Source: Chryseobacterium sp. StRB126
GTDB lineage: Bacteria; Bacteroidota; Bacteroidia; Flavobacteriales; Weeksellaceae
DNA length: 64,000 bases
Direction of reading: 5' to 3'
Assembly: GCF_000829375.1 (NCBI RefSeq)
Contig: NZ_AP014624.1
Span: 5,084,001 to 5,148,000 of the forward strand
A program made the position numbers and the translations under genes. Numbering within the stretch: the stretch's first letter is position 1; the number at the start of each line of letters is the position of its first letter. Below, one piece after another: positions 52,523 to 61,794 of the stretch. The notes under the pieces are model-generated. The model did not search any database and was not told the origin of the DNA. It saw only the letters and a program-made list of their open reading frames with translations.

Positions 52523-53527
52523 TTACAAACTTTCTTCGATTAGTCTTGCTTTGAAAATTTCAATAGTTCCCGGTAAGGAATCATTGGATTTACCACCTGC
52601 TGCATTAATATGTCCGCCACCGTTAAAGTATTTTCTGGAAAATTGGTTTACATCTACATCATCTTTACTTCTGAATGAGATCTTGATAAAATCTTCATAA
52701 AGATCTTCCATAAAAAACGCAGACATTTTTACCCCGGCAATACTTAACCCATAATTTACGAAACCTTCTGTGTCTCCTTTCTGGAACCCAAATTCTTTAA
52801 GTTCGTTTCTTGTAAGGCTTAAAATAGCCACACTACCATCATTAACCACCTCTATTCTTCCTAAAACCAAGGCCAGCAAATGAAGACGAGATGCTGTATT
52901 CGTATCCCAGGTATTGGAAGTAATCATCGCAGGATCTGCTCCTTTTTCAATTAAGTTAGCAATAATTCTATGGGTAGTAGCACTTGTTGAGCGGAAACGG
53001 AAACCTCCTGTATCCGTCATAATTCCGGTATACAAACATTCTGCGATATCTTGATTCACAAGTTTCTCATCTTCCATCGCTTCAATGAAATGATAAACCA
53101 TTTGTGAAGTAGCAGGAATTACCGTATCTGAATACACAAAATCAAATGGCTCCGGTTGTTGATGATGGTCAATAAGGATTTTCTTTCCCTGAGCCTTTAT
53201 CAGCCAGTCTCCCAATAATCCAATTCTTGAAGGCGAATTAAAATCAAGACAGAAAATAACATCTGCTGCTGCAATCATATCAGCAGCCAGCTTTCTTTTA
53301 TATTCTGCAATAACCACTTTCTTAGATTCCGGCATCCACTTCAGAAACTTTGGAAAATCGTTAGGCACAATCACCTCAGCATGAATTCCTTTTGCCTTTA
53401 AATAATGTTTCAATCCCAGGCTGGAACCAATAGCATCACCATCCGGATTATAGTGGGTAAGAATAACTATTTTGTTTTCAGGTGTTAGTAATGTATTGAT
53501 CTCTAAAAGTTCTGCTGGTGTAAACAT
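52523..53527 (-). CDS. nrnA: DHH/DHHA1 phosphoesterase (NrnA-type nanoRNase/pAp phosphatase)
   Basis: Degrades short oligoribonucleotides and 3'-phosphoadenosine 5'-phosphate in relatives. Its 334 residues carry DHH-domain motifs HYNPDGDAIGSSLGL near 25, CLDFNSP near 91 and DHHQQPEPF near 120, plus the DHHA1 motif GGGHINAAGG near residue 308. Manganese-binding His and Asp residues are in place. TATCTTTG element on the minus strand at 53560-53567. Confidence 0.9.
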   Translation of the reverse strand: MFTPAELLEINTLLTPENKIVILTHYNPDGDAIGSSLGLKHYLKAKGIHAEVIVPNDFPKFLKWMPESKKVVIAEYKRKLAADMIAAADVIFCLDFNSPSRIGLLGDWLIKAQGKKILIDHHQQPEPFDFVYSDTVIPATSQMVYHFIEAMEDEKLVNQDIAECLYTGIMTDTGGFRFRSTSATTHRIIANLIEKGADPAMITSNTWDTNTASRLHLLALVLGRIEVVNDGSVAILSLTRNELKEFGFQKGDTEGFVNYGLSIAGVKMSAFFMEDLYEDFIKISFRSKDDVDVNQFSRKYFNGGGHINAAGGKSNDSLPGTIEIFKARLIEESL

Positions 53528-53686
53528 CTTGTGTTTATTTTCGTTAAAATTTAAGTTTTCAAAGATAGAGCTTTTATATAAATCATTTAAATATTATTTT
53601 TGCATCTGGAATTTAGTTTCCAATCAAGCTTTGTAAGTATTTGATGAAAAAACATTACAAATATTTTCAAAAAAAGATTATTAAAA

Positions 53687-53717
53687 TTTGTATCTTATAA
53701 AAATTTCTATATCTTTG
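53687..53717 (+). promoter_or_regulatory. Promoter of rpmH
   Basis: TTTG (53687-53690), 19 nt, TATCTTTG (53710-53717); ATG 44 nt downstream. A textbook match to the Bacteroidota promoter. Confidence 0.82.
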
Positions 53718-53761
53718 CAACCTGAAAATTAATAGATTAATTACGATTTAAACATATAGTA

Positions 53762-53920
53762 ATGAGTAAAAGAACATTCCAGCCATCAGAAAGAAAAAAA
53801 AGAAACAAACACGGTTTCAGAGAAAGAATGTCTACGCCAAATGGAAGAAGAGTTTTGGCTGCGAGAAGAGCTAAAGGCAGAAAGAGTTTAACTGTAAGTG
53901 CTGCACGCGCTAAGAGATAA
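53762..53920 (+). CDS. rpmH: 50S ribosomal protein L34
   Basis: A 52-residue basic protein of the 50S subunit: [20 protein letters not shown] at the start, [19 protein letters not shown] in the middle. This is the invariant L34 pattern and the length is standard. Usually beside dnaA/rnpA in other phyla, but in Bacteroidota it is located apart, as here. Own promoter and terminator, single-gene unit followed by ftsE. Confidence 0.97.
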   Translation: MSKRTFQPSERKKRNKHGFRERMSTPNGRRVLAARRAKGRKSLTVSAARAKR

Positions 53921-53944
53921 TCTTTTTATTATCATATACAAAAC

Positions 53945-53976
53945 ATGCTTGGAAAGTTTCTTTTCAGGCATTTTTT
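53945..53976 (+). terminator. rpmH terminator
   Basis: ATGCTTGGAAAG / CTTTTCAGGCAT, 12 bp with two G-U pairs and a T-run. Confidence 0.87.
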
Positions 53977-54074
53977 GTTGTTAAAATTTATTAAAATTAG
54001 AGTCAAATAGACTTCTTTTTTCTATTTTTAAAGATTGAAAATTTTTTGTTAGAAATAGCCTTTAAAATTAAATT

Positions 54075-54785
54075 ATGCCACATACAAATATCTCCGGAGA
54101 CAATATTATAAGTTTACAGCATGCAAAAATTGCCCAAAAAAACTTTACTGTTCTTTCTGATGTAAATCTTAATATTAAAAAAGGTAGATTCTGCTACCTT
54201 ATTGGAAAAACAGGTTCCGGAAAAAGCTCCCTTCTGAAAACGCTTTATGGGCATATTCCATTAGCTTCAGGACACGGATCCGTGGTAGGATTTGAGCTGG
54301 CAAAACTAAAACCATCTGATATTCCTAACCTAAGAAGAAAATTAGGCATTGTATTCCAAGATTTTCAATTACTTTCCGACAGAACTGTTGAAAAGAACCT
54401 GAAATTCGTTTTGGAAGCGACTGGCTGGAACGATAAAACAAAAATGGAAGACAGAATCAATGAAGTATTGGGAAGTGTGAACATGAAGAGCAAAAAGCAT
54501 AAAATGCCCCATGAACTTTCCGGAGGCGAGCAGCAGCGTATCGCTATCGCAAGAGCACTACTTAACCATCCGGATCTTATCTTAGCAGATGAGCCAACGG
54601 GTAACCTTGACCCGGAGACTTCTAACGAAATCATGACCCTATTAAAACAGGTTGCCCTTGAAAATGGCGCTGCTGTAGTAATGGCTACTCACGATTATCA
54701 TATGATTCAGAACTTCCCTGGTGAAGCCATCAGATGTGAAGATGGAAAAGTATCCGTACTAGATACTGCCGAATTATTTGAATAA
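54075..54785 (+). CDS. ftsE: Cell division ATP-binding protein FtsE
   Basis: ATPase of the FtsEX complex that activates peptidoglycan hydrolases at the division site. Its 236 residues contain Walker [10 protein letters not shown] near residue 44, [16 protein letters not shown] near 97, signature LSGGEQQR near 154, and Walker [13 protein letters not shown] near 174. FtsE-type features and the length support ftsE rather than lolD, though the two are close. No ftsX next to it: the following gene is convergent. Confidence 0.88.
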   Translation: MPHTNISGDNIISLQHAKIAQKNFTVLSDVNLNIKKGRFCYLIGKTGSGKSSLLKTLYGHIPLASGHGSVVGFELAKLKPSDIPNLRRKLGIVFQDFQLLSDRTVEKNLKFVLEATGWNDKTKMEDRINEVLGSVNMKSKKHKMPHELSGGEQQRIAIARALLNHPDLILADEPTGNLDPETSNEIMTLLKQVALENGAAVVMATHDYHMIQNFPGEAIRCEDGKVSVLDTAELFE

Positions 54786-54821
54786 GAACAAAAAAAATCA
54801 GAAATCACAGAACTGTTTTTT

Positions 54822-55526
54822 CTAATTTCCAACCTCTTTAAAAACATGAAACTCTTTGGTGAGTTCAAGATATTGGTCCGAGTATTTTCTCGGACTTTTT
54901 TCTATAATAAATTCAGATTCCAGAAGGTTTTTTTTCGTTAAAGAAAACTCCAGGACCCATCTTTTTGTTTTGGAATTTTCAATACCTTTGATATGAACTC
55001 TTCTGCTCAGAAACAGATTATTTTCTTCAGCAATTAAAATAAAGATTGCTCCAGCCTCCACCGGAATAATTACCGAAAGAAGTCCGTGCTCGGATAAAAG
55101 TTGAGCAGACCGAGCAATAAGCTGTCGGAAATTCAATTCTACCGTCTGGCGGGCAATTTTATCTTTATCAGATCCGGATTCTTCAAAGTAAGGAGGATTT
55201 GAAACGATCAGATCAAACTTTTCATTAGTCTCAAAAGTTTTAAAATCCTGATGAATATTTTTCAATCTCGTGCAGAAAGGAGCATTTTCAAAATTAAGTT
55301 TTGTAAGAGCAGCAGCATCTTCATTAATATCCAATCCTAAAAAATCCGCCTGCTGATTCCTTTGAGCTAACATCAATGAAATCAGCCCTGTTCCAGTACC
55401 TACTTCCAAAACATGAAAAGCAGATTCAGCATCTGCTAAGGCTCCAAGCAAAACCCCGTCTGTTCCTACCCGGAAGACATTTTTAGATTGCTGAATTTTA
55501 AATTGCTTAAATGTAAAAGGCTTCAC
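54822..55526 (-). CDS. trmN6: tRNA1(Val) adenine-37 N6-methyltransferase family protein
   Basis: A 234-residue methyltransferase of the TrmN6/YfiC group. SAM-binding VLEVGTGTGLISLMLA near residue 38, and the N6-adenine catalytic motif NPPYF in LIVSNPPYFEESGSD near residue 110. Opening motif FKQFKIQQSKNVFRVGTDGV is also typical. Shares one base with the upstream kinase gene, so it is the last gene of ribE-kinase-trmN6. Confidence 0.9.
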   Translation of the reverse strand: MKPFTFKQFKIQQSKNVFRVGTDGVLLGALADAESAFHVLEVGTGTGLISLMLAQRNQQADFLGLDINEDAAALTKLNFENAPFCTRLKNIHQDFKTFETNEKFDLIVSNPPYFEESGSDKDKIARQTVELNFRQLIARSAQLLSEHGLLSVIIPVEAGAIFILIAEENNLFLSRRVHIKGIENSKTKRWVLEFSLTKKNLLESEFIIEKSPRKYSDQYLELTKEFHVFKEVGN

Positions 55527-56980
55527 TATAAATTGGTAGGCAATGTAATGATGAATGTAGACCCCTTTCCTACTTCTGATTTCACTGAGATTTCTCCTTT
55601 GTAGTCTTCAATCATTTTTCTTACCATGGATAATCCGAGTCCCATTCCGCTGGTTTTAGAGGTGAAATTAGGCTCAAAAATTCTTTCATACATACTTTCT
55701 GGAATACCAACTCCGTTATCCTGAACAGAGAAGATCACTCTTCGCTGATGCTGCTCTACATCTACATTGATAATTAATTTTCTCTCATCACTTTCCGCCT
55801 GTTTAGCATTGGTAACAAGATTGGTAATGATTCTGGAAAGATAAATTCTGTCCATATTAATCATAATATTACTTTTGTTGGCATGCATGAAGATACTGTC
55901 GTCATTAAATACACGAAGGATATCTTCTACTTCTGTATTCAGATTGATAACTTCATTATTTTTCTCAGGAAGCTTGGCAAATTCTGAGAATGCAGAAGCC
56001 ACAGTAGCAATCAGATCAATCTGATCCACCATTGTTTTACTCATCTGCTTCACTTTTTCCTTTATGTTTGGATCTTCCGGATCAAATTTTCTTTCAAAAT
56101 TCTGAATGGTAAGTTTCATTGGAGTAAGCGGATTCTTCACCTCATGGGCAACCTGTTTTGCCATTTCTCTCCACGCTTCTTCAGAGGCTTTAAACCTTAA
56201 CCTTTCTTTCTGATCCTGGATTTGCAGAATCATTCTGTTGTAAGCTCTTGCCAGAGCATTCAGCTCATCATTCTTATAATATCTGATAGGACGCATTTCA
56301 TTCTCAAACAATGTAATGCGGGTAATCATATCGGAAAACTTCGTAATGGTTTTGGCTAGGCTATTGGAGGTTACCCAGCTTATCCATATACTGAACAGGA
56401 TTAGGAATATATCCACTAAAAGAATATATTTTACATACTGATGCAGTACGTCAAGATAGGCAGATTCGTTATGATATAAAGGAATATAAACAATACCGAT
56501 TGGCTCCAGTTCATTGTTTTTCAATAAAAGATATGAAGAGGTTAGCTTGGCATCTTTGGCAGCATCATATCTGGTCATATCAACTCTCGCATCTGTAGAC
56601 AGGATTTTGTTGATAATTTCTATAGAGAGTGTTTTCTGATCAATCAGGCTTTCATCCTTATTAGACAGCAGGTAATTTCCTTTCAGATCATAAATAACAA
56701 TATCATGCTGGTTAATATCTGCAATCTCAAAGATCTTATTCCCTAAAACCTTCGGCAGATCCTGTGTTTCTACCAGTGTACGGCTTACGGCATAATCCAG
56801 ATATCTCATTACAGCATTGGTTTTCTCCTGCATATCAATGTTGCTCTGCTGCAGTGAATTATTCCTCAACACAAAATAAGGGACCAGTGATGTTGCCACA
56901 ACACTTAAAAAGCATACCAATAAGAAACCGAAAAACACACGGTTCCTTAAACTATATCCTTTATATTTATTTAACGACAT
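55526..56980 (-). CDS. Sensor histidine kinase with HAMP domain
   Basis: A 484-residue membrane kinase. TM1 about 15-35, a periplasmic sensor region of about 150 residues, TM2 about 190-208, then a HAMP-like linker (SLAKTITKFSDMI). The phosphorylated His is in QVAHEVKNPLTPMKL near residue 278, and the ATP-binding boxes are NLVTNAKQA, DNGVGIP and GMGLGLSMV near 430-460. Layout resembles NtrY-type kinases. No response regulator gene lies nearby. Sits 1 nt after ribE and overlaps trmN6 by one base, so its amount is tied to their transcription. Confidence 0.93.
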   Translation of the reverse strand: MSLNKYKGYSLRNRVFFGFLLVCFLSVVATSLVPYFVLRNNSLQQSNIDMQEKTNAVMRYLDYAVSRTLVETQDLPKVLGNKIFEIADINQHDIVIYDLKGNYLLSNKDESLIDQKTLSIEIINKILSTDARVDMTRYDAAKDAKLTSSYLLLKNNELEPIGIVYIPLYHNESAYLDVLHQYVKYILLVDIFLILFSIWISWVTSNSLAKTITKFSDMITRITLFENEMRPIRYYKNDELNALARAYNRMILQIQDQKERLRFKASEEAWREMAKQVAHEVKNPLTPMKLTIQNFERKFDPEDPNIKEKVKQMSKTMVDQIDLIATVASAFSEFAKLPEKNNEVINLNTEVEDILRVFNDDSIFMHANKSNIMINMDRIYLSRIITNLVTNAKQAESDERKLIINVDVEQHQRRVIFSVQDNGVGIPESMYERIFEPNFTSKTSGMGLGLSMVRKMIEDYKGEISVKSEVGKGSTFIITLPTNL

Positions 56981-56981
56981 C

Positions 56982-57566
56982 CTATTTTTTAATTAACCTA
57001 GCAATATACTTACCAATGATGTCAAATTCCAGGTTCACTTTATCACCAATTTTCAGGTGCTGCATATTGGTAAATTCCCATGTGTAAGGAATAATAGCTA
57101 CCGAGAACTGGGCATCTTCGCTTTTTGCTACGGTTAAACTGATTCCATTTACGGTAATAGAACCTTGAGGTACAGTTACAAAATTTCCATCAGCTTCATA
57201 TTTCATCGTAATAAAATAGCTTCCGTCTTTATTTTCAATTCCTACGACCTCACCTGTTTTGTCAACATGTCCCTGAACGATGTGTCCATCCAGTCTTCCA
57301 TCCATTTTCATACAACGCTCAAGATTGACAACACTTCCCACTTCCCATTTTCCAAGATTGGTTTTTTCCAACGTTTCGTTGATTGCTGTTACTACATATT
57401 GGTTCTCCTTAATCTCAACCACAGTCAGGCAACATCCGTTGTGAGCAAGACTTTGATCAATTTTAAGTTCGTTTGTAAAAGGGCATGTCAGGGTGAAATC
57501 TATGTTACTTCCTTTCTCTTCAATCTTTTCAATAACACCAACTGCTTCAATAATTCCTGTGAACAT
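56982..57566 (-). CDS. ribE: Riboflavin synthase (alpha chain)
   Basis: Dismutates two 6,7-dimethyl-8-ribityllumazines to riboflavin. Its 194 residues form two homologous lumazine-binding domains starting at MFTGIIEAVGVIEKIEE and HIVQGHVDKTGEV, with NGCCLTV and NGISLTV in equivalent places. First gene of the ribE-kinase-trmN6 operon, divergent from pdxA. No FMN riboswitch is visible in the 48-nt gap. A TATCTTTG on the minus strand lies at 57601-57608. Confidence 0.95.
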   Translation of the reverse strand: MFTGIIEAVGVIEKIEEKGSNIDFTLTCPFTNELKIDQSLAHNGCCLTVVEIKENQYVVTAINETLEKTNLGKWEVGSVVNLERCMKMDGRLDGHIVQGHVDKTGEVVGIENKDGSYFITMKYEADGNFVTVPQGSITVNGISLTVAKSEDAQFSVAIIPYTWEFTNMQHLKIGDKVNLEFDIIGKYIARLIKK

Positions 57567-57614
57567 ATTATTTTTTGCTAAATTTGTAAATTATAATCTT
57601 CAAAGATAATCAAA

Positions 57615-58706
57615 ATGAGCCCAAAAAACCATAAAGTACGAGTAGGAATTTCAATCGGTGATTTCAATGGCATCGGCCCGGAAATCATTATGAAGTCTCT
57701 GAAAGACAAAACCATTACAGATTTTTTCACTCCTGTAATTTTTGGTTCGGGGAAATTATTCACTTATCAGAAAAACATTTTCAAGCTGAATCTTAATTTC
57801 AACTATGTAAATGAAGCTTCTCAGGCACAGCCCGGCAAGCTGAATATGGTAAATCTAACCAAGGAAAACGTGAATGTTGAATTGGGGGTTCCTACTGAGG
57901 AATCTACCCAAATGGCTATTGATTCTTTGGAAGCAGCAACTGAAGCTTTAATGAAAGGAGACATTGATGTCCTGGTAACAGCTCCTATCAACAAGGATGA
58001 AATGGTAAAAATGGGCTTTAAACATACCGGACACACTGGATATTTTGAAGAAAAATTCAGTAAAAAAGGACTGATGTTCCTGGTAACTGAGGATCTTAAA
58101 GTAGCCGTATCTACCCATCATATTCCTATTGCACAAGTTGCTGAGAATATTTCCAAAGAGAAAATCAAAAAACAGATCAGAGTATTGAATCAGACGCTTA
58201 TTGAAGATTTCTGCATTCAGAAACCGAAGATTGCCGTATTGGGATTGAATCCACATGCGGGAGATGGCGGAGTTATCGGAACTGAAGAAATAGAAATCAT
58301 CAGCCCGGCCATTCAGGAACTTTCAGATAATGGAATTCTGGCATTCGGCCCTTTCCCGGCAGACAGTTTCTTCCAACCCAACAAATACAGAAACTTTGAT
58401 GGGGTTTTAGCAATGTATCACGATCAGGGATTAGCTCCGTTCAAAACACTAGCCTATGAAGAAGGGGTAAATTATACAGCTGGGCTTCCTTTTATCAGAA
58501 CCTCTCCGGATCATGGAGTTGCCTATGATATTGCGGGGAAAAATATTGCCGATGAACAGAGTTTTATGGAAGCTATCTTCACTGCTATTAAGGTTTTCAA
58601 CAACAGAAGTGAATACAGTGAACTGATGAGCACCCGTCTTCAGCCTAGAAAAATAGCTGTTGATAACGGAATTGACGAGGATCTGCCTGAGGAAACTGAA
58701 GGATAA
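57615..58706 (+). CDS. pdxA: 4-hydroxythreonine-4-phosphate dehydrogenase
   Basis: Oxidises 4-phosphohydroxy-L-threonine in the DXP-dependent pyridoxal phosphate pathway, NAD(P) and metal dependent. Its 363 residues begin with GISIGDFNGIGPEIIMKSL. Metal ligands are in FKHTGHTGYFEEK near 136, LGLNPHAGDGG near 212, and MYHDQGLAPFKTLA near 278. A TAAATTTG element lies at 57579-57586. The terminator hairpin follows directly. Confidence 0.95.
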   Translation: MSPKNHKVRVGISIGDFNGIGPEIIMKSLKDKTITDFFTPVIFGSGKLFTYQKNIFKLNLNFNYVNEASQAQPGKLNMVNLTKENVNVELGVPTEESTQMAIDSLEAATEALMKGDIDVLVTAPINKDEMVKMGFKHTGHTGYFEEKFSKKGLMFLVTEDLKVAVSTHHIPIAQVAENISKEKIKKQIRVLNQTLIEDFCIQKPKIAVLGLNPHAGDGGVIGTEEIEIISPAIQELSDNGILAFGPFPADSFFQPNKYRNFDGVLAMYHDQGLAPFKTLAYEEGVNYTAGLPFIRTSPDHGVAYDIAGKNIADEQSFMEAIFTAIKVFNNRSEYSELMSTRLQPRKIAVDNGIDEDLPEETEG

Positions 58707-58711
58707 ACCGT

Positions 58712-58747
58712 TAAAACAAATTTTAAATTAATTTGTTTTAGATTTTA
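58712..58747 (+). terminator. pdxA terminator
   Basis: TAAAACAAATT / AATTTGTTTTA, 11-bp AT-rich stem, followed by GATTTTATTT. Confidence 0.75.
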
Positions 58748-58778
58748 TTTGTTATTATAAAAAAAATGCATATTTTTG
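58748..58778 (+). promoter_or_regulatory. Promoter of DUF177-rpmF
   Basis: TTTG (58748-58751), 19 nt, TATTTTTG (58771-58778); ATG 12 nt further. Confidence 0.8.
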
Positions 58779-58790
58779 CACACTCATTTT

Positions 58791-59321
58791 ATGGACAAGT
58801 TAAGAAACTATGACGTAAGCTTTTCCGGACTTAAAAACGGAAAACACGAGTTCAAGTTTGAGATAGATAAAACGTTCTTTCAATTATTTGACACTGAGCA
58901 GGAATTTACAAACCCTAGAATAGAAGTACATGTCTTATTAGACAAACACACTACTTTTCTGGAGTTTGAGATTAAGATAAAAGGTTGGGTTGAGTTGGTT
59001 TGTGATATTACAAATGAAGACTTCGACTATCCTATTGAGAATGAAATCAAAATTCTGGTGAATTTCGGGGAAGAATATGATGACAGCAATGAAGATGTTA
59101 TTACGATTCCTACTGCAGAGCATGCTTTCAACGTAGCTCATTTGATCTACGAAAATGTGATGCTTTCTATCCCGATGAAAAAGATTTCACCGAATGTAAG
59201 TGATGAAGATATCAAAATTCTTGACCAGTTCAGTCCGAAAGATATTGAGGAAGCTGAAGAGGAAGAACATGAAAGTGACCCTAGATGGGAGGCTTTAAGA
59301 AAATTAAGAGACAATAATTAA
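58791..59321 (+). CDS. yceD: DUF177/YceD family protein
   Basis: A 176-residue acidic protein of the YceD (DUF177) family, which in bacteria and plastids precedes rpmF and is linked to 23S rRNA maturation. CDITNEDFDYPIENE near residue 70 takes the place of the usual Cys-containing core. C-terminal tail DPRWEALRKLRD is the typical ending. I chose the ATG at 58791 because the upstream in-frame TTG would overlap the promoter. Confidence 0.9.
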   Translation: MDKLRNYDVSFSGLKNGKHEFKFEIDKTFFQLFDTEQEFTNPRIEVHVLLDKHTTFLEFEIKIKGWVELVCDITNEDFDYPIENEIKILVNFGEEYDDSNEDVITIPTAEHAFNVAHLIYENVMLSIPMKKISPNVSDEDIKILDQFSPKDIEEAEEEEHESDPRWEALRKLRDNN

Positions 59322-59339
59322 ATAGAATAATTTAAATAT

Positions 59340-59360
59340 GATGAGATGATGAATCTCATC
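59340..59360 (+). promoter_or_regulatory. Hairpin in the rpmF leader
   Basis: GATGAGAT / ATCTCATC, perfect 8-bp stem with a 5-nt loop, 28 nt before the rpmF ATG, with no T-run. It could be a leader structure affecting L32 translation. Confidence 0.45.
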
Positions 59361-59388
59361 GCTCATCAATTAAAAAAGTTATTAGAAA

Positions 59389-59592
59389 ATGGCACATCCA
59401 AAGAGAAGACAGTCGTCTACAAGAAGAGATAAGAGAAGAACTCACTACAAAGCTGTAGTTCCTCAATTAGCTAAAGATGCAACAACAGGAGAGCTTCACC
59501 TATACCACAGAGCTCACTGGCATGAAGGAAAACTTTACTACAGAGGTAAAGTAGTATTGGAAAAAGAAGTAGCTGCTACTGAAGAAAACTAA
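59389..59592 (+). CDS. rpmF: 50S ribosomal protein L32
   Basis: A 67-residue protein of the large subunit: [20 protein letters not shown] is the L32 start. The zinc-binding cysteines found in some L32 are absent, so it is the zinc-independent form. Follows DUF177 by 67 nt, which is the standard partner order. Confidence 0.96.
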   Translation: MAHPKRRQSSTRRDKRRTHYKAVVPQLAKDATTGELHLYHRAHWHEGKLYYRGKVVLEKEVAATEEN

Positions 59593-59630
59593 GAGTCGCT
59601 TTTCATTGAAAAAGCCTCATTTTAATACAA

Positions 59631-59667
59631 AAACCGCCCAATTTTGATAAAATTCGGCGGTTTTTTG
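59631..59667 (+). terminator. rpmF terminator
   Basis: AAACCGCC..AATTTT / AAAATT..GGCGG stem with a T-run, directly before the accB promoter. Confidence 0.85.
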
Positions 59668-59696
59668 TTGTTTTTTGTGTTTTTTTGGTATCTTTG
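59668..59696 (+). promoter_or_regulatory. Promoter of accB-accC
   Basis: TTG (59668-59670), 18 nt, TATCTTTG (59689-59696); ATG of accB 23 nt downstream. Confidence 0.65.
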
Positions 59697-59719
59697 GCAT
59701 CAAATCAAATATCAAATTT

Positions 59720-60202
59720 ATGGACATTAAAGACATACAGAATCTTATTAAGTTTGTATCTAAGGCTGAAGTTTCAGAAGTAAAATACAAGACTAAGGAT
59801 TTCGAAATCACTATTAAAACTCCATTAGCTGGAAGCGAAGCTGTTTATGCGCAGCCTGCAGTCTATCACACAGCTCCACAAGCGGTAGCTGCTCCGGCAC
59901 CTGTTGCAACTCCGGCTGCTGCTCCTGCAGAAAAAGCTGACGCTGCATCTGATGATAGCAAATATGTAACAATCAAATCTCCAATGATTGGAACATTCTA
60001 CAGAAAACCATCTCCGGATAAAGACGTATTCGTAAACGTAGGTGACGAAGTTTCTGTTGGTAAAGTAGTTTGCGTAATTGAAGCAATGAAGTTATTCAAC
60101 CAGATTGAATCTGAAATCAGCGGAAAAATCGTTAAAATCTTAGTTGACGATGCTACTCCGGTAGAATATGACCAACCATTATTCCTAGTAGATCCATCTT
60201 AA
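59720..60202 (+). CDS. accB: Biotin carboxyl carrier protein of acetyl-CoA carboxylase
   Basis: Carries the biotin that shuttles CO2 in malonyl-CoA formation. 160 residues: N-terminal part ([17 protein letters not shown]), an Ala/Pro-rich swinging linker (about 50-80), then the biotinyl domain with the target Lys in IEAMKLFNQ near residue 126. I used the ATG at 59720, since an in-frame ATG at 59675 lies inside the promoter. Followed by accC after 84 nt. Confidence 0.95.
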   Translation: MDIKDIQNLIKFVSKAEVSEVKYKTKDFEITIKTPLAGSEAVYAQPAVYHTAPQAVAAPAPVATPAAAPAEKADAASDDSKYVTIKSPMIGTFYRKPSPDKDVFVNVGDEVSVGKVVCVIEAMKLFNQIESEISGKIVKILVDDATPVEYDQPLFLVDPS

Positions 60203-60247
60203 TTAAAATATTGATTAATGATGATTGATAATTGATTATAAAGTCAA

Positions 60248-60276
60248 TTTCAAATTTCAAATTTTCAAATTTCAAA
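60248..60276. repeat. TTTCAAA tandem repeat in the accB-accC gap
   Basis: Four TTTCAAA units in a row, the third with an extra T, 10 nt before the accC start. It could affect translation if copy number varies. Confidence 0.7.
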
Positions 60277-60286
60277 TATTATTAAG

Positions 60287-61642
60287 ATGTTCAAAAAAAT
60301 ATTAATAGCCAATCGTGGCGAAATTGCAATGCGTATTTTACGTACTTGTAAAGAAATGGGGATCAAAACCGTTGCAGTATACTCTACTGCAGATAAAGAC
60401 AGTCTTCACGTAAGATTTGCTGATGAAGCGGTTTGTATTGGTCCTGCGATGAGCAAAGACTCATACCTTAAAATCCCTAACATTATTGCTGCTGCGGAAA
60501 TTACAAACGCTGACGCCATTCACCCAGGTTATGGATTCCTATCTGAAAATGCTAACTTTTCAAGAATCTGTCAGAAGAACGGAATTAAGTTCATTGGAGC
60601 TTCTCCTGAACAGATTGAAAAAATGGGAGACAAAGCCAATGCTAAGGCTACCATGAAAGCTGCCGGTGTACCTTGTGTACCGGGTTCAGACGGATTGATC
60701 GAATCTTACGAGCATGCTGTAAAGGTTGCTGAGGAAACCGGATACCCTGTAATGATTAAAGCAACTGCCGGTGGTGGTGGTAAAGGAATGAGAGCAGTAT
60801 GGAAAGCTGAAGACCTTAAAGATCACTGGGAATCTGCTATTCAGGAAGCTGTAGCTGCCTTTGGAAACGGAGGTATGTACATGGAAAAACTGATTGAAGA
60901 GCCTAGACACATCGAAATTCAGGTTGCAGGTGACCAGTTCGGCAAAGCTTGCCACCTTTCTGAAAGAGACTGTTCTGTACAAAGAAGAAACCAGAAGTTA
61001 ACGGAAGAAACACCTTCTCCGTTCATGACTGATGAGCTTCGTGAGAAAATGGGTGATGCTGCGGTAAAAGCTGCAGAATTCATCGGATACGAAGGTGTAG
61101 GAACTATCGAATTCCTTGTAGACAAACACAGAAATTTCTATTTCATGGAAATGAATACAAGAATCCAGGTAGAGCACCCTATTACCGAGCAGGTAATTGA
61201 TTATGACCTAATCAGAGAACAAATTCTTCTTGCTGCGGGAACTCCTATTTCAGGAATCAACTATTACCCTAAATTACACTCTATTGAGTGTAGAATTAAC
61301 GCTGAAGATCCTTACGCAGACTTCAGACCGTCTCCGGGAAAAATCACAGGATTAAACATCCCAGGTGGACACGGAATCAGAGTAGATACTCACGTATATT
61401 CAGGATACACAATCCCTTCTAACTACGACTCTATGATTGCTAAGCTTATCACTACGGCTCAAACCCGTGAGGAAGCGATTGCAAAAATGAGACGTGCTCT
61501 TGAGGAATTCTATATTGAAGGAGTAAAAACAACTATTCCTTTCCACAGACAACTGATGGATAATGAAGATTATCTTGCAGGAAACTACACTACAAAATTC
61601 ATGGAGGATTTTGTAATGGACAGAAAATATGATAATCACTAA
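60287..61642 (+). CDS. accC: Biotin carboxylase subunit of acetyl-CoA carboxylase
   Basis: ATP-dependent carboxylation of biotin on AccB, starting fatty-acid synthesis. Its 451 residues form the ATP-grasp enzyme: N-terminal [31 protein letters not shown] near 77, glycine loop AGGGGKGMR near 163, [17 protein letters not shown] near 230, and [16 protein letters not shown] near 287. Length is that of the stand-alone bacterial enzyme. Confidence 0.97.
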   Translation: MFKKILIANRGEIAMRILRTCKEMGIKTVAVYSTADKDSLHVRFADEAVCIGPAMSKDSYLKIPNIIAAAEITNADAIHPGYGFLSENANFSRICQKNGIKFIGASPEQIEKMGDKANAKATMKAAGVPCVPGSDGLIESYEHAVKVAEETGYPVMIKATAGGGGKGMRAVWKAEDLKDHWESAIQEAVAAFGNGGMYMEKLIEEPRHIEIQVAGDQFGKACHLSERDCSVQRRNQKLTEETPSPFMTDELREKMGDAAVKAAEFIGYEGVGTIEFLVDKHRNFYFMEMNTRIQVEHPITEQVIDYDLIREQILLAAGTPISGINYYPKLHSIECRINAEDPYADFRPSPGKITGLNIPGGHGIRVDTHVYSGYTIPSNYDSMIAKLITTAQTREEAIAKMRRALEEFYIEGVKTTIPFHRQLMDNEDYLAGNYTTKFMEDFVMDRKYDNH

Positions 61643-61660
61643 AAAAATTATCATTTATAT

Positions 61661-61698
61661 AAAAAGAAGGCGTCTGAAAAGGCGCCTTCTTTAGTTTT
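61661..61698 (+). terminator. accC terminator
   Basis: AAAGAAGGCG / CGCCTTCTTT, 10-bp stem, followed by AGTTTTAT. Confidence 0.85.
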
Positions 61699-61794
61699 AT
61701 ACTATCAATCATTCTAATAAAGCAGGAAAATTTATTTTTGTAGCTACAAGAGATCAAACTTGTTGCAGTATCTATCAAAATTAACATACAAAAA

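Noticed and set aside
57567..57614. FMN riboswitch upstream of ribE
   Set aside because: The gap is only 48 nt and has none of the conserved RFN elements.
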